64,000 nucleotides of DNA from Prorocentrum cordatum (lineage: Eukaryota; Sar; Dinophyceae; Prorocentrales; Prorocentraceae), in contig CAUYUJ010017882.1 of NCBI GenBank assembly GCA_963575745.1, forward strand, positions 362,895-426,894. Reading direction: 5' to 3'. Of the stretch, positions 10,985 to 21,075 are shown piece by piece; the first letter of the stretch is position 1; the number at the start of each line of letters is the position of its first letter. A model generated the notes under the pieces. The model made no database searches, was not told where the DNA came from, and saw only the letters and a program-made list of their open reading frames with translations. The translations under genes and the position numbers were made by a program.

Positions 10985-11620
10985 TGGAATGAGGACGGGG
11001 CGGCGCATTGCGCATCAGCAATAGCAGGCAGTAGCAGCAGGCAGTAGCGGCAGGCAGTAGCATCAGACAGTAGCAGCAGGCAATACCAGCACCAGGCAGC
11101 AAAGGAGAAAGTCGGCAGCTGCAGCGGGCAGGAGGTGCAACAGATAAGCCTTTTGGAGAGAGTGTCGAGCTCTTATCGTGCGTTACCTGTCAGTCGCTGT
11201 CCCACCCGCCGGAGCGGGGGGTTGGAAACGCGCTGAAAACGTAATGGAAGCGGTCTCAAACAAGCGATTCGACCCTTGGCCCAGGGAAGACGGAACCATT
11301 GAGGATGTCGCCGCCGATGCTGAGGCCGCCCTGACGACGCCGAAGCCGCCGTCATGACACCGACGATGTCTCTGGCTCTGACGCGCTCTCCGGGGGTCAC
11401 GACGATTGACAGGCAAGGCAAGATACGTAAGAGCTCGACACTCTCTCCAAGAAGGCTTCTCTGGTGCACCTGCTGCCCGCTGCAGCCGCCAACTCCATGC
11501 TTGATCGTGTCTGCCGTTCCCTGCTGCGCGCTGCTACTTGCAACTTGTTGCTGCTGCTGCTGCTGCTGCTGCCTGCTGGTGCCTCACTGCTGCTTGGAGA
11601 TTGTCAATACACCCACGCAA
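10985..11620. repeat. Long imperfect inverted repeat with arms of about 100-180 bases
   Basis: The left arm (11112-11212: GCAGCTGCAGCGGGCAGGAG, GTGCAACAGATAAGCC, GGAGAGAGTGTCGAGCTCTT) is inverted in the right arm (11378-11494: AAGAGCTCGACACTCTCTCC, GGTGCACCTGCTGCCCGC, TGCAGCCGCC). Outside these, CAGGCAGTAGCAGCAGG (left) and GCTGCTGCTGCTGCTGCC (right) extend the pairing. The 165-base loop has an open plus frame (GTIEDVAADAEAALTTPKPP) of unclear meaning. Confidence 0.7.
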
Positions 11621-11691
11621 AACAATACCGGATACACAAGAGGACTTTGCGAGGCAGACCTGGAATAATGAAACGGGAGAAAAAACCCAAT

Positions 11692-11890
11692 CAGGGCTAT
11701 AGGGCTAGGGAGCTATAGGGCTATTGAGCTATAGGGCTATTGAGCTATAGGGATATAGAGTTGTAGGGCTATAGGGCTATAGGGCTAGTGGGCTATAGGG
11801 CTTATGGCTATAGGGCACCCCCGGGCACCCCCGGGCACGCCCGGGCACCCGGGCACCCCCGGGCACCCCCGGGCACCCCCCGGGCACCCA
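11692..11890. repeat. CTATAGGG and GGGCACCCC arrays
   Basis: First a degenerate CTATAGGGCTATTGAG array (11692-11812), then GGGCACCCCC repeats (11812-11890). Both are simple-sequence expansions next to each other. Confidence 0.85.
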
Positions 11891-12283
11891 GGCGTGCAGC
11901 GAAAATCGGCGACAAATCTAACCTAACCATATGAATCCGCTAGGACCCCTACAGAGGCAAGCTCTGATTGGGGAACGATGAAAACACACAGCTGGACACT
12001 AGAACAAATGTTCCCTCGGATTTGCGTCGGAAGCGTTAAAAAAAGCGCATCGCCACGGAGACCTGGTAACGACAAAAAGACGGCAGCCAAAACGATTGAA
12101 AACTAATGTGTGAATGAAAGCTGGAAGCTAATAAGCACGCTGAGCCGATGGAGTCTTATGAGATACGGGAGTCTTCTGAGGGACGCCGGAGCGACGGTGA
12201 GTCCGAGAGGCTTCCTTGAGTCTACGTTGGCTGCGCAAGCGGCACCCAGCAGACAAACTGTTGCCGAGAGGGAGGGAACTCAC

Positions 12284-12474
12284 CGCTGGACCAAGGCCAG
12301 GCGCCGCATGAACACCCGGACATCTGTGCTCAGTATGTCCGTGTGCTGGCCGAGCATGTCCAGCATCGCCAGAAGCTGCGCGCTCGACTTCTCGTCCTGG
12401 CGCGACACCAGCGCCCTCAGCTTCTGCGCCAGCTCGATGTTCCGCCAGTGGAGGTCCCCCAGCAGACTCTCCAC
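12284..12474 (-). CDS. Internal exon of an unrecognised coiled-coil protein
   Basis: The minus frame begins VESLLGDLHWRNIELAQKLR, continues ALVSRQDEKSSAQLLAMLDM and then LGQHTDILSTDVRVFMRRLA, ending LVQR. Third positions are almost all G or C. The boundaries are good splice sites: CCTGAG|GTGGAG at the 5' side (AG|G) and CAGCG|GTGAGT at the 3' side, a consensus donor. The residues alternate as in an amphipathic helix or coiled coil with leucines at heptad-like spacing. The exon is 191 bases, phase 0 in and 2 out. The neighbouring exons are not identified; a Ser/Pro-rich open stretch upstream (12.9-13.2 kb, minus) may belong to the same gene. The family is unknown. Confidence 0.6.
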
Positions 12475-12879
12475 CTCAGGGTGGACGCGAACATGAGTTG
12501 TGTGTGTGGGCGTGGGGCGAACCTATGGTGCGTCAAAGTGGCCCCGATGTGATCCCACGAGGGAGAGCGACAGTGGGGGACTGGCTCAGGGGGATGCGAT
12601 GCGATGCCACCACCGTTGCGGACAGCGTCGGGGCCCAGAGCAGACAAGGTGGGTGAGGCCATGGCCTCCAGGATCGATCTGAGGTGTCTGGATACATGAC
12701 ATGCGAGACATATAAAACATTACGAGGAGAGGGGGAACGAACGAACGAACGAAGCTGCCGACGCCGGGAGTCCGGCGACCCTACAAGGGCGGCAGGCGCG
12801 CCAACCGCGCTGGCCTCCGGGGAGGCCGGGTAGCTGATCAGGTGCGAGACAATTACGTGCAGCCAAACGCTGCTGCGAA

Positions 12880-13195
12880 GAAGCCGAGCGCTCCCCGCAA
12901 GATGACGAAGATGGATCGATGACGGCGACGGAAAGTCCTGGGTGCCGGTGTCGGCGCCGACTGGCTCCGGGGGGGAGGAGGGGGACCGTCGACTCGGCAG
13001 CGGCGGTGCGTCGCCCCCGCTGCGGCGACGGGCACCCGCTGGCGAACGACGCACGCTCCCGGGCCGGCTGTGCCGTCGGGCTGCCGGGCCCTCCCGTCGG
13101 CGAGCAGTGTGCGGTTGGGGACGGAAGCGTCTCCGCCTGAGCCGATTCCGCCCCCGCGAGAGGTTCAGGAGGCAACTGCTGGGAGGTCTTCGTCG
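12880..13195 (-). CDS. Candidate exon, Ser/Pro/Ala-rich
   Basis: One minus frame is open with strongly GC-rich third positions and reads like a disordered linker (EPLAGAESAQAETLPSPTAH, then CSPTGGPGSPTAQPARERAS, later HPGLSVAVIDPSSSSCGERS). It lies upstream of the coiled-coil exon on the same strand. The opposite strand is also open here, and I cannot fix either boundary. No homology is recognised. Confidence 0.3.
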
Positions 13196-13254
13196 GAAAG
13201 ATGGAGCCGGACTCCGGACCGGGGCAAAACCAGAATTCGACCTCCCAGGAGCTG

Positions 13255-13325
13255 CATCCGAAAGTAGGGGGTACCCAGGGCACCCTAGGGGGCAGGCAGG
13301 GCGCTTCTTGACGTGGGGCTCCACT
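13255..13325. mobile_element. Family A element fragment (right end only)
   Basis: The sequence matches the right third of family A (GGTACCCAGGGCACCCTAGG, GGGCAGGCAGGGCGCTTCTT, GGGGCTCCACTGCAGT). No left end is visible upstream, so this looks like a truncated copy. Confidence 0.5.
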
Positions 13326-13849
13326 GCAGTCGATCCCCCGCTCGAATGGGGGGGAGCGAATCAGCCCACGCAGCTGCCCTTCCAAACGCGCCCCTCGGCG
13401 CCCGTGCGTCGACAAAAGCGCGCCCAGGGGCGGCGGGGCCGAGCACAAACCGGCCGCAGGAGGAGCAGATATCGTACAACGCAGCGCGGGCGCCACTCTT
13501 CTGGATCCTCCTCCGCCTTCCCCGGGTCCTGCTCTTCCGCCTCCTCCTTCCTCGTCCTCCTGCCTCCCGCTCCTCCTCGTCCTCCTTGCTCGTCATCGTC
13601 GTCCTCCTCCTCCTCCTCCTCCTTCCTCGTCGTCCTCCTCCTCCAATGTGCACGACTCACCTTTTGTCGAATGCGCATAGTAGAGGTCCGCTGTAACACC
13701 CGCAGGCAGAAGGGGAATGCATCAGCGCAGCTGGACAGGATGGGCGGGAGGGTCGGGTCGGGCGAAAGGGGGGGATAGCAAAGGGGGAGTTTGAGAATCA
13801 GCTCACGTGGCTGAATTTCCCGGCGCCTCCCGGCGCCAGAGGCGGCCAT

Positions 13850-13910
13850 GTATCGAGGAATGGGCCCCTCGGTGGGGCCGAAATCAGCTGCATGCAGCTG
13901 ATTTCGTACC
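13850..13910. other. 26-base perfect palindrome
   Basis: The sequence around 13879-13904 is a perfect palindrome centred on GCATGC (half-site GAAATCAGCTGCA). Flanking GGGCCCCTCGGTGGGGCC adds another self-complementary run. It could be the tip of a small foldback element. Confidence 0.6.
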
Positions 13911-14595
13911 CCCCCCTTTCCCAATGCCCCCCTTTCCTCCGGCCCGAGTGACCCGAAGCGACGCCCCTGGCCCTCTCACCTCCCGACCTCCCCTCTGATC
14001 CGAGCGGCTGCCGTGCCACAAACTCGAGCCCGCGGCGGACCCCCCTCGGAACGCCCTCGACGAGGCGGAGCGGATGGAAGCCACTCGGGGCCTCGAGAAC
14101 TGCCGAAAACGTTTGAAAGCGTTGCCCCCCTGAGCCAGTGCCCTCTGAACCTTGAGCACCCGAATTACCCGGGATAGACCTGGTCAGGATATGGAGCTGT
14201 TTGGCTCGGTGCTCCAATATGCTATATAGACAACGGATGCACTTGATCCAGAAAACAACTCCTGTCTCGCGAGAGTACTGGACAAGATCTACATGTGGCA
14301 GAATTTGACCTGGGAATGCTGCAGCTGAAAGCAATGCGGGGCAATTCAAGCGCGACAACAAGTAGGCCCGAATCCGGAGGTATCCCTGACCGCCCCTTGG
14401 CCTGATAAGTCGGGGCTCTGGAAATCGTCTTCTGTCCACACTCGCCAGGGTGAAACAATGCTCGTGGATATGTCGCGCGGGCTCCCTGGCAAATGCCTTG
14501 AAGCGAAGCTACACTGTCAATGCCTCTCTGTCCTGTGCTTTTGTTCGCTCGAACATGTGACACGTGTGCGGAGCTACGCTTTTAATTCCGCGCCC

Positions 14596-14652
14596 TCATG
14601 TGGCCTTGTTGCGCTCCTCCTCTAAACGTACATCGCTTGAAGCGGCAGAGTG
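14596..14652 (-). CDS. Terminal exon of an unrecognised gene, downstream of family A copy A1
   Basis: After the acceptor GCTCAAG|CAC on minus the frame reads HSAASSDVRLEEERNKAT and stops at TGA (14596-14598). The family A element A1 (14680-14860) fills the presumed intron, and the exon upstream of it ends at CCCCCA|GTTACA. The exon is too short for identification. The phase across the intron could not be settled because of a long G-run upstream. Confidence 0.35.
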   Translation of the reverse strand, partial: HSAASSDVRLEEERNKAT

Positions 14653-14679
14653 CTTGAGCGATCCGTTCAACCAAATTGA

Positions 14680-14860
14680 TACAGTATGAGCTCGGCCACA
14701 AGAAACCCTCCACAAAAAGCCCAACCCTGAGACCCCAGGACGTCCATGGATTTTTGGTGGGAACGTCACGCATTCCACAGCAAAACCATCGAACCCCAAG
14801 AAACCCAGGGCACCCTGGAGGCAAGCAGGAGGGCGTTTCTTGGCATGGGTTTCCACTGTA
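14680..14860 (-). mobile_element. Family A introner-like element, copy A1
   Basis: The ends are TACAGTATGAGCTCGGCC and (right) GGGTTTCCACTGTA. The interior has ACAAGAAACC, CAACCCTGAGACCCCAGG, GGGAACGTCACGC, CCACAGCAAAACCATCGA, GGCACCCTGGAGGCAAGCAG and TTTCTTGGCATGGG. On minus, a GT lies immediately outside the element (A|GTTACAGTGG), where a donor is needed. TA flanks both ends, as for Tc1/mariner-type MITEs. Confidence 0.75.
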
Positions 14861-14862
14861 AC

Positions 14863-15005
14863 TGGGGGCTCTGAAAATCGTCTGTTGGTCGCCCCCCCCC
14901 CCCCACTGCCGTCCCCTCGCAGCGCCTCCTGCGCGTCCTTGGCGCGCGACTCCGGCCCGGCGGCGCCGCCGCAGCGCCGGCGCCCGGCGCGCGCGTGCTG
15001 CTGCG
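14863..15005 (-). CDS. Candidate exon ending at family A copy A1
   Basis: One minus frame with very GC-rich third positions reads GGAAGPESRAKDAQEALRGD, then a Gly run encoded by a G-homopolymer, then DQQTIFRAP. It ends at CCCCCA|GTTACAG, the last two bases before the element. The 5' boundary may be CGCGCAG|CAGCAC near 15005. The homopolymer makes the frame after it uncertain. Confidence 0.35.
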
Positions 15006-15074
15006 CGGAAACGTCCCTGGGAGGAGGGAGGCGGGCGCCAAGGCACGGGACGCATCAGGACATACGGCCGGCCT

Positions 15075-15245
15075 GTATCATAAAGAAGCGCGACAAGGAT
15101 GCAAGGGCCTTGGACGCCCATTTCGAAGTTTTTGCGAGCGGAGCGCGGCCAGCGAAAGTGGGAAACGATGGGCCGAGGCGAGGATGCAAGCGTACCCGGG
15201 AAGGTCGCCCATCCCTACGATGCGGGTCGACTGTGCTAGTACTGT
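15075..15245. repeat. Dispersed repeat J, copy 1
   Basis: GACAAGGATGCAAGGGCCTT, then ATTTCGAAG.TTTT and AAGGTCGCCCATCCCTAC are shared in order with 56.22-56.37 kb. The right end of the 56-kb copy ends GACTGTA, suggesting a TIR element related to family B. Confidence 0.5.
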
Positions 15246-15479
15246 GTGCCTCGGTTGGAGACGCACGTCCAACCCGAACATATGGGACAAAATCAATCTC
15301 GTGATACACATCTCTATATATAAATATATCGTGTGGACCCGTGGATTACATCCACGGAGTTGAGCGGATCGAAGTTTGGTGGCGCGCGTTGGGTGGTACG
15401 ACGCTCTCACCTACTGCAGCACATCCTTTGAAGCTTGTTCTGGAGATGCTCTCCCACCGAAGGCGCTGAATCCAGCGAG

Positions 15480-16055
15480 GTGGGCCGTCGGGGAGCCGCC
15501 AGGGAGCTTTTTGGGGCCCCCTTGGGAGCCTCTCGGGGCACTCTTGGTCCGTGTAGGGGCTCTTTTGGGCCCTCTCGGGGCCGCCTTGGGCGCCTCTTGG
15601 GCCGTCTGGGGGTCTCTGGGGGCCATGGTCGGCTGTTTTGGCTCCTCTTGGGATCCTCTTGGGTCGTCTTGGGCCCCTCTTGGGTCGTCCTGGGGCAGTC
15701 AGGAACCATCCTGAAGACCTGTTGAGGACGTCTCGGGCCGTCTTGGGACGGTGTCGGAAGCTTCTGGGGCCGTCGTGGGCGCGTCGAAAATGGAAAAAGA
15801 GAATGTGCAGAAAGTAACAAGTTTACGAAGGGAATGCTAAGATTTTTGGGCGATGGGGCCTAATTTGGGAGGCATCTTGGGCCGTGTGAAGGCCGTCTTG
15901 GGCAGGCCTGGGACCTCGGGTGGCCGCGGGCAGGCTCGTCTGAACTGTTCTGGGGCCGTTTGGGGGCTCTCAGGGGGCCCGGGGCCACTAAGAAGTGTTT
16001 TGGAGCCGTTTGGGGCCGTTTGGGGGCTCTCGGGGGGGCCGGGGGGGCCACTAAG
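15480..16055 (-). repeat. CTCTTGGGGCC minisatellite domain (reverse of the CCAAGAGG type)
   Basis: Irregular repeats of TCTTGGGCC, CTCTCGGGGC and CGTCTTGGG, with a later direct duplication of CGTTTGGGGGCTCTC.GGGGG (15956-15985 and 16015-16045). This is the complementary version of the domains at 3.7, 37.6 and 57.1 kb. Confidence 0.6.
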
Positions 16056-16084
16056 GCTTGTTTCGAAATTAATGGAATTTACAT

Positions 16085-16125
16085 CTTATAAATATATATA
16101 CAGATTTACACATACACATGTGCAT

Positions 16126-16187
<62 letters not shown>

Positions 16188-16215
16188 TGATGTACATATA
16201 TACACATGTGTACCT
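16085..16215. repeat. TA microsatellite
   Basis: An almost pure (TA)n run of about 50 bases (16129-16178), flanked by ATATACATATATACAC variants. Confidence 0.9.
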
Positions 16216-16405
16216 ACATCTTCTGCCGAACGGCATGGCCAGGAAACGCCCGCCACGGAGCTAATACTGTAAGGTTTCCAAGGGTGCGCGTCGCCTTCGC
16301 GTGGCCAGCGCACTTGTAATATAACTACGTTCGGGTTGCGCCGACATCAAGTCGAAGAGTTCGGGATATGCCGACTAGGTCGGGAACCAACATTCAGCAT
16401 GTACG

Positions 16406-16633
16406 TTATGCTGATTTTGGCCAGCTCGAATTTACTGTAAGGTTGAAAACGGATTCTCCGAAACATCTGGCAAAATGACTGCTACTAGTGCCTGCAACAC
16501 GACTTGGGCGCTCTTCGTCAAAGTTCGTTATTTGCGGATCTTGGAAAAATGCAAGTAAAAAGTGCAAATGCCATGCGTAGACCAAGGCCAGATACCAAGC
16601 CGCGCGCGGGACAAGCAGGAGGAGGGTTGACAA
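16406..16633 (-). CDS. Candidate terminal exon of the 16-20 kb minus gene
   Basis: A minus frame reads LSTLLLLVPRAAWYLALVYA, then WHLHFLLAFFQDPQITNFDE and SSHFARCFGESVFNLTVNSS, ending at TAA. It contains one strongly hydrophobic stretch that could span a membrane. The codon use is less GC-biased than in other exons here, and splice sites are not clear, so this is tentative. Confidence 0.3.
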   Translation of the reverse strand: MSTLLLLVPRAAWYLALVYAWHLHFLLAFFQDPQITNFDEERPSRVAGTSSSHFARCFGESVFNLTVNSSWPKSA

Positions 16634-16929
16634 CGGATAGGAAGAGGAGGTAATGTAAGGTAACGCTTCACTGAGACCAAAGATCCAAAGATCTTGGGAG
16701 ATTTAAATGGCCCCCCCTTCACAACTCGCCCTCGGCACTCCACGACTGGAAGGCGCAAGAACCGGCACCGTTCGGCAGACGCCGGCGCACGGCCGACGAT
16801 CGTCGAACTCAGCCCCTCGAGCTCGAGTCAGCCAGCACGGCACGGACCAGTAAAAACAGAGTTCTCTTCTTTCGGGGCCGTCTAAAGCTGCGCGATAGAG
16901 GCCTCGAGAGTAGGATCTCTGATCGCTAC

Positions 16930-17368
16930 CATCAGCCTGCGAATCTTGAAATAATGCATTTTCTTTGACCAGAAGCAGAGAGGGCACGCTGCCAGGCGCA
17001 GAACTGCCGAGGAATCTACGAAGCGCACTCTGTTGCTCTGGATCGGCACGCTGCATCAACGTCACAACGACGTCTGTGAGCATGAAACTGTCTGGAGCGC
17101 CCAGACAATGCCCCTTCTGGCCTTTCGCGCGGGGGAGGTGCTCACTGTCGCGCGCATTCTTCATCGCGGTGTGAATGGGGTCGGACATCTTGAAGGAGAA
17201 CTGGACGGCGCAGGGCGCCTCTAGAAGTCGGTTCCTCTCAGCGCTGGCGGCCCCGAGCTGGATCGCCACATCTGTCCTCTTCTCGACGCTGCCGTCTGCG
17301 ACGGCAAGACTCCCGCGAGCCTGGGCGCCGTCCGCGGCAGCAGCTGCCGCAGGAGGAACTGCCTCAAT
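16930..17368 (-). CDS. Candidate exon of an unrecognised protein
   Basis: The minus frame is open and protein-like over about 145 codons: IEAVPPAAAAAADGAQARGS, SVEKRTDVAIQLGAASAERN, VQFSFKMSDPIHTAMKNARD, SFMLTDVVVTLMQRADPEQQ, SALRRFLGSSAPGSVPSLLL. The proposed boundaries are CTCGCAG|ATTGAG (5') and GCTGATG|GTAGCG (3'). The sequence lies in the least repetitive part of the window, with other candidate exons on the same strand upstream. No known domain is recognised; an internal helical segment around DVVVTLMQRADPEQQSALRR is the most ordered-looking part. Confidence 0.45.
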
Positions 17369-17852
17369 CTGCGAGCAGACAGACGCCCATTGCTACTGAC
17401 TCATGACTAGAGTTCGAGATCGAGAACTTGGTCTTCCAAAGAACGCGTGGCCTACGATGCCACTGAGCCTCTAAGTGGCAGTGGTATATAAGATCGCACA
17501 ACGGACGCCTACACGGAGGTGGGAACTACATGCTAAAAACCGTAAGGGGGAACCTCGGGATCTCGAGCGCGTCTTAGTGACTGAGCTTTCCCATCAGCGT
17601 TCGCTTGCAATCATTTTCACAGACTACAGACTCCCACACAAGAACACACGCGTTCGATGCCGTGGCCACTCTAGCAAATTCACGATAACCACGATTAGGG
17701 CGCCGATATTTAGTTTGACGAAGCAAGAGCTGGCGCTTCGCGGGGGACCCAGCGCAGCAGGCGCCCTCCCCCCCCACCTTAAAAAATCCCGCACGCGCGC
17801 CCAGGAGGGCGGGCGGGGGGAGGGGGGGCGCAACCTCAAGAGAAGGACTTAC

Positions 17853-18050
17853 ATCCAAGAAGGCAGGGGCATTTGAAACCTAGGTACTCGCTGGCAAGGG
17901 CGCGAGGGCCAGCGCCAAGAAATGCGCAGCGCACTTCTTCGTCGCAAAAATACAGCCGCGGGCTGCTCGCGAACAGATCCCAAATAATGCTCGCGCTCGC
18001 AAACGCAGAACGTGTCGGAAACATCCACCAAGCATTGAACCCGCCAGGAC
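17853..18050 (-). CDS. Candidate exon with good splice sites, frame ambiguous
   Basis: The boundaries are CATCAG|GTCCTGG (AG|G acceptor) and CTTGGAT|GTAAGT (consensus donor), which is the main evidence. All three minus frames are open or nearly open. One reads FNAWWMFPTRSAFASASIIW and DLFASSPRLYFCDEEVRCAF; another reads WRVQCLVDVSDTFCVCEREH. The second leaves phase 0, which matches the next candidate exon at 17368. The product is not recognised. Confidence 0.4.
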
Positions 18051-18919
18051 CTGATGGCTCCTACTCTGAAGCCTTCCCGACCCAACGCCCCCCCCCCCCC
18101 ATCCCCCCTAATGAATTTCCAGATTGCGAAGCGGTCGCTTCGCGATTTCTGGCCGCCCTTCAAGCCGCTGCGCGCGCGGCGAGAGCGACGCGGGAACCGC
18201 GCGCAGCTATGGCGAGCCTTGCTTGTTTTATGCTAGCGCTGTACTCAATCTTCCCCCCCCCCCCCCCCCAGCAACTGCGTGCCGGTCGCTTCCCGCCTCA
18301 GAAGTCTTCGCGCCATGGGCGCTCGGGCGCCGTCCAATTCGCGCTGCCGCAAGAGATGGCCGCGGGGGCAAAGCCAAAGACCAACGCACCTTGTATCGCC
18401 AAGCGAAAAAAACGACTCTTCCATCTCTCGCAGCATCCGGCAAACCTCGCAGCATCCATCTCTTCGATCGCGCGCTGCTGCCAAATCCTCGCAGCATCTA
18501 GCACCCCCGTCGAGCTTCGCGCGCGCGCCGAAGGATTTCCGAAGTCGGGCTTCCGTCTGCCTGCACATGCGTGCCACAGTACCTACAGCAATGAGAAATC
18601 TCCCACTTGCTCGCCCCCCCACCCCCCACCCCCCACCCCCACTCCTCATATCTCCAGCTGCCCAACTCCCCCGCATATCTTCCGCCGAAAAGACGGCGCC
18701 GCGCAGCGATGGCTCCCTTGCCGCTACAATGAAAAAAGCACTCTTGCTTCCTGCACAATCACGATACTGAGTCTGCTTTTAAGATGATAGGTGCAGGTGA
18801 TACCTATTCTGATCAGGCCCATCGATGTCACGCGCAATCTGGGCCCTGACAAGATCACCCTGGCAAGACCACGGCAGACATCGGCCGGCTGCTGCGACCA
18901 GCGACCCAAGCGCACGCGA

Positions 18920-19483
18920 TTATTCGCATCGCCAGTCAAGCCGCGCCCCAACCAAGGGATCGAAACGCGAAGCCCAGGACGCTCTGGAAAACGCCACCAC
19001 CGACTGAACCATGATACGGCCCCTCAAAAGGAAGACGCGCAATGGAATTCCCAGGAAGAGCACCAGAACCACCCCCGTCCCCAGGACATCGTCAACGCGG
19101 GCGAGACTGACGTGGCCACGCATCAAGCGTTCAACGACATGAACGGCGGGAAATTCGCCCGGCCTCAGGCGGCTAAACGTCGTCAACATCTCGTGCGAAC
19201 CACTGTGGAACGCGTTCGTCGCGCCGTAAACGTCCGCTCTGGAACTGCGCCATGCGCCCCTCAACCATCCCTGGGCCAGACTCTGCGCGTGGACACTTTC
19301 CCTCCCTTCTCCTGCGCTTGAGTTAGCCGCGCCCGCCGCTCCTGGACGCCGCCGAAGACCGCTGAGGTTTGGATCTCTAGCGGTACTTGAAGAAGGCCTT
19401 ATCGAAGAGACACTAGACGGAGTCCCGCTCTCAAGATGAAGGCTCGACTGCAGCGCCAGATCATGGGGGCCCCGCGGCGAAAC
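18920..19483 (-). CDS. Long candidate exon with one hydrophobic segment
   Basis: After the acceptor CCGCAGTCAG|GTTTCG the minus frame stays open for about 185 codons to a TAA. It contains HDLALQSSLHLESGTPSSVS, AQSLAQGWLRGAWRSSRADV, YGATNAFHSGSHEMLTTFSR, FPAVHVVERLMRGHVSLARV and DDVLGTGVVLVLFLGIPLRV, followed by FLLRGRIMVQ. The GTGVVLVLFLGIPLRVFLL stretch could be a transmembrane helix. The exon probably ends before the stop, perhaps at CCCTTG|GTTGGG (about 18956). No family is recognised. Confidence 0.5.
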   Translation of the reverse strand, partial: VSPRGPHDLALQSSLHLESGTPSSVSSIRPSSSTARDPNLSGLRRRPGAAGAANSSAGEGRESVHAQSLAQGWLRGAWRSSRADVYGATNAFHSGSHEMLTTFSRLRPGEFPAVHVVERLMRGHVSLARVDDVLGTGVVLVLFLGIPLRVFLLRGRIMVQSVVAFSRASWASRFDPLVGARLDWRCE

Positions 19484-19539
19484 CTGACTGCGGCGAGAAT
19501 GATTTTAAAAAACAATGCCTAATAGCAAGCGTATCCCAA

Positions 19540-19822
19540 CTCTCGTTGACGGCCGCGAGACCTGCTCTGGTGTGGCTGAAACTCCTTCGGCCAAAAGAGC
19601 AGTCGCCACGCGCCAGCAAGGAACGACCGCGACGGAGGCGCACGGCGAAATTTAACACGTCAAGCAAACCAGGAAGTTTGCCGAGCGCCTCCTCCGTAGC
19701 ACTAGCAGCTTCGATCGCGTCATCTTCCCTGGGGTCTCTGGTCAGCTTTGCATATAGCACCTCGTCGCACTTAGGCGCGCTAGCTGCGACGCCACCTCCC
19801 CCCCCCCCTGGCTTCGACAGAA
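19540..19822 (-). CDS. Candidate exon upstream of the previous one
   Basis: A minus frame reads KCDEVLYAKLTRDPREDDAI, EAASATEEALGKLPGLLDVL, NFAVRLRRGRSLLARGDCSF and GRRSFSHTRAGLAAVNESWD. It is preceded by GAAGCCAG|GGG, a possible AG|G acceptor after a pyrimidine-rich stretch. A very short intron (about 80 bases with a TTGTTTTTT tract) would separate it from the next exon, but I could not find a donor that keeps phase, so the 3' end is approximate. Confidence 0.4.
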
Positions 19823-19924
19823 GCGCTGGCTAGGTGTCGCAGTCCAAGAACATTCTAGGTGCAAAATATCAACGCAGTTTGAGCCCAAACGCTTTGTCCC
19901 CAATAGCTAGCTCACTGGAGAGCT

Positions 19925-20465
19925 AGAACGGTTTCAGATAAGAAGCCGGCAGCGCGGGGTAGCCCGGAAGCACTTTCGGGCGCCGGTTAAGCAATGCCGG
20001 GGCGCCATGCATGAGTTCGCAGCGTTCCCCGAACGGCGTTTCCCGACTCGTGTTCACTGCGCGCGCCCGAAGCCTTTCCGCCGGTCTTTCGAAGCTCGTT
20101 GGAAGCTTCTGCGAAGCTCCCTTCCCGAACTCGCACCCCCCCCGCGCGTGCTTTCCAGCGTCCTGTCCGGGCGCCCCCCGGGTAGTTCGCAAAAGTTCAA
20201 GAGGGCTCCAGATAAGAAGCCGGCAGGCAGGGCCACGCCAGCTCCTCTCAAGGGCCCCCAGGCAAGCACCCTCGCAGCGCCTGGCTTGGACAGGCAGCGT
20301 GTTCTGGCGAGCGTTTGCCCACTCGTTCCCAATGCGCGTGCATGAAGCCTTTCCGCACGCAGCTCCCTCGAAGCACCTTCGAAGCTTGCTTTTCCAAGCT
20401 TGCGAGCTCCCCCGGCGCGCTTTGCAGCGTCGCCCAGGGGCAATCTCCAAACTTGCAGGCCCCCG
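19925..20465. repeat. Two diverged tandem copies of a unit of about 270 bases
   Basis: Both copies contain AGATAAGAAGCCGGCAG, CCCACTCGT or CCCGACTCGT, GAAGCCTTTCCGC.., CTTCGAAGCTCG or CTTCGAAGCTTG, GCGCGC.TT.CAGCGTC and CGCAA-type ends. Copy 1 is 19925-20207 and copy 2 is 20208-20465. The open minus frame across both is best explained by base composition. Confidence 0.55.
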
Positions 20466-20699
20466 ACGCACGCTCACAGCACAAGGGTGGTGCTCCTCTA
20501 ACACGTCGCGAAAAAAACATCCATCCGCATTACAAGGGCCACGCTGCACCCCTCCCAGTCTCGCGCTTGCGCCCAACAAAATGAAATGTCCATTCTAGCT
20601 GGCAGTTCCGAGAGCAGCGCCTTCAGCGCGCCCCAGAAAAACGTCGCATCACGCTCGCGGGCCCCCAAATGCGGCATGCCAATGGCCCTTTCCCTAATG

Positions 20700-21075
20700 T
20701 AATTTCGCTAGAAGCCTGATTTGGCGGTAGGAAAGAACAACATGCCGAAGAGTCCCACAAAATGGACCGGGAGTCCTATCACGCCAGGTCCGACAGCAAT
20801 TGCGTCGGAGGTTTCCTCACAGTACAATCCCGAATCCTGCCCCTGCGCCAATGCCAATGACAAGCTTGACCCGGACGGCCATGATCCTTGGTGACAGATA
20901 CGATCCGACAGCGCGAATGACCGCGCTCGCACCCCTGCCCCCGCCGTTTGGGCAGAGGGTTCTTGTTTTTTTGCCCAGACAGGACAGCAGAGGCGCCCCA
21001 CATAGGGATGGGGGGCCCTCCTCCTCTTTTGCAAAGAAACCTCCGGCCTGTGCACCCTGATTCTCATACACTCGT
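20700..21075 (-). CDS. Weak candidate 5' exon(s)
   Basis: A minus frame has MAVRVKLVIGIGAGAGFGIV just before a TGA, and another frame directly downstream reads SDAIAVGPGVIGLPVHFVGL and FGMLFFPTAKSGF. Both are hydrophobic and could be membrane segments. The two frames would need a splice that I cannot locate. Confidence 0.2.
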
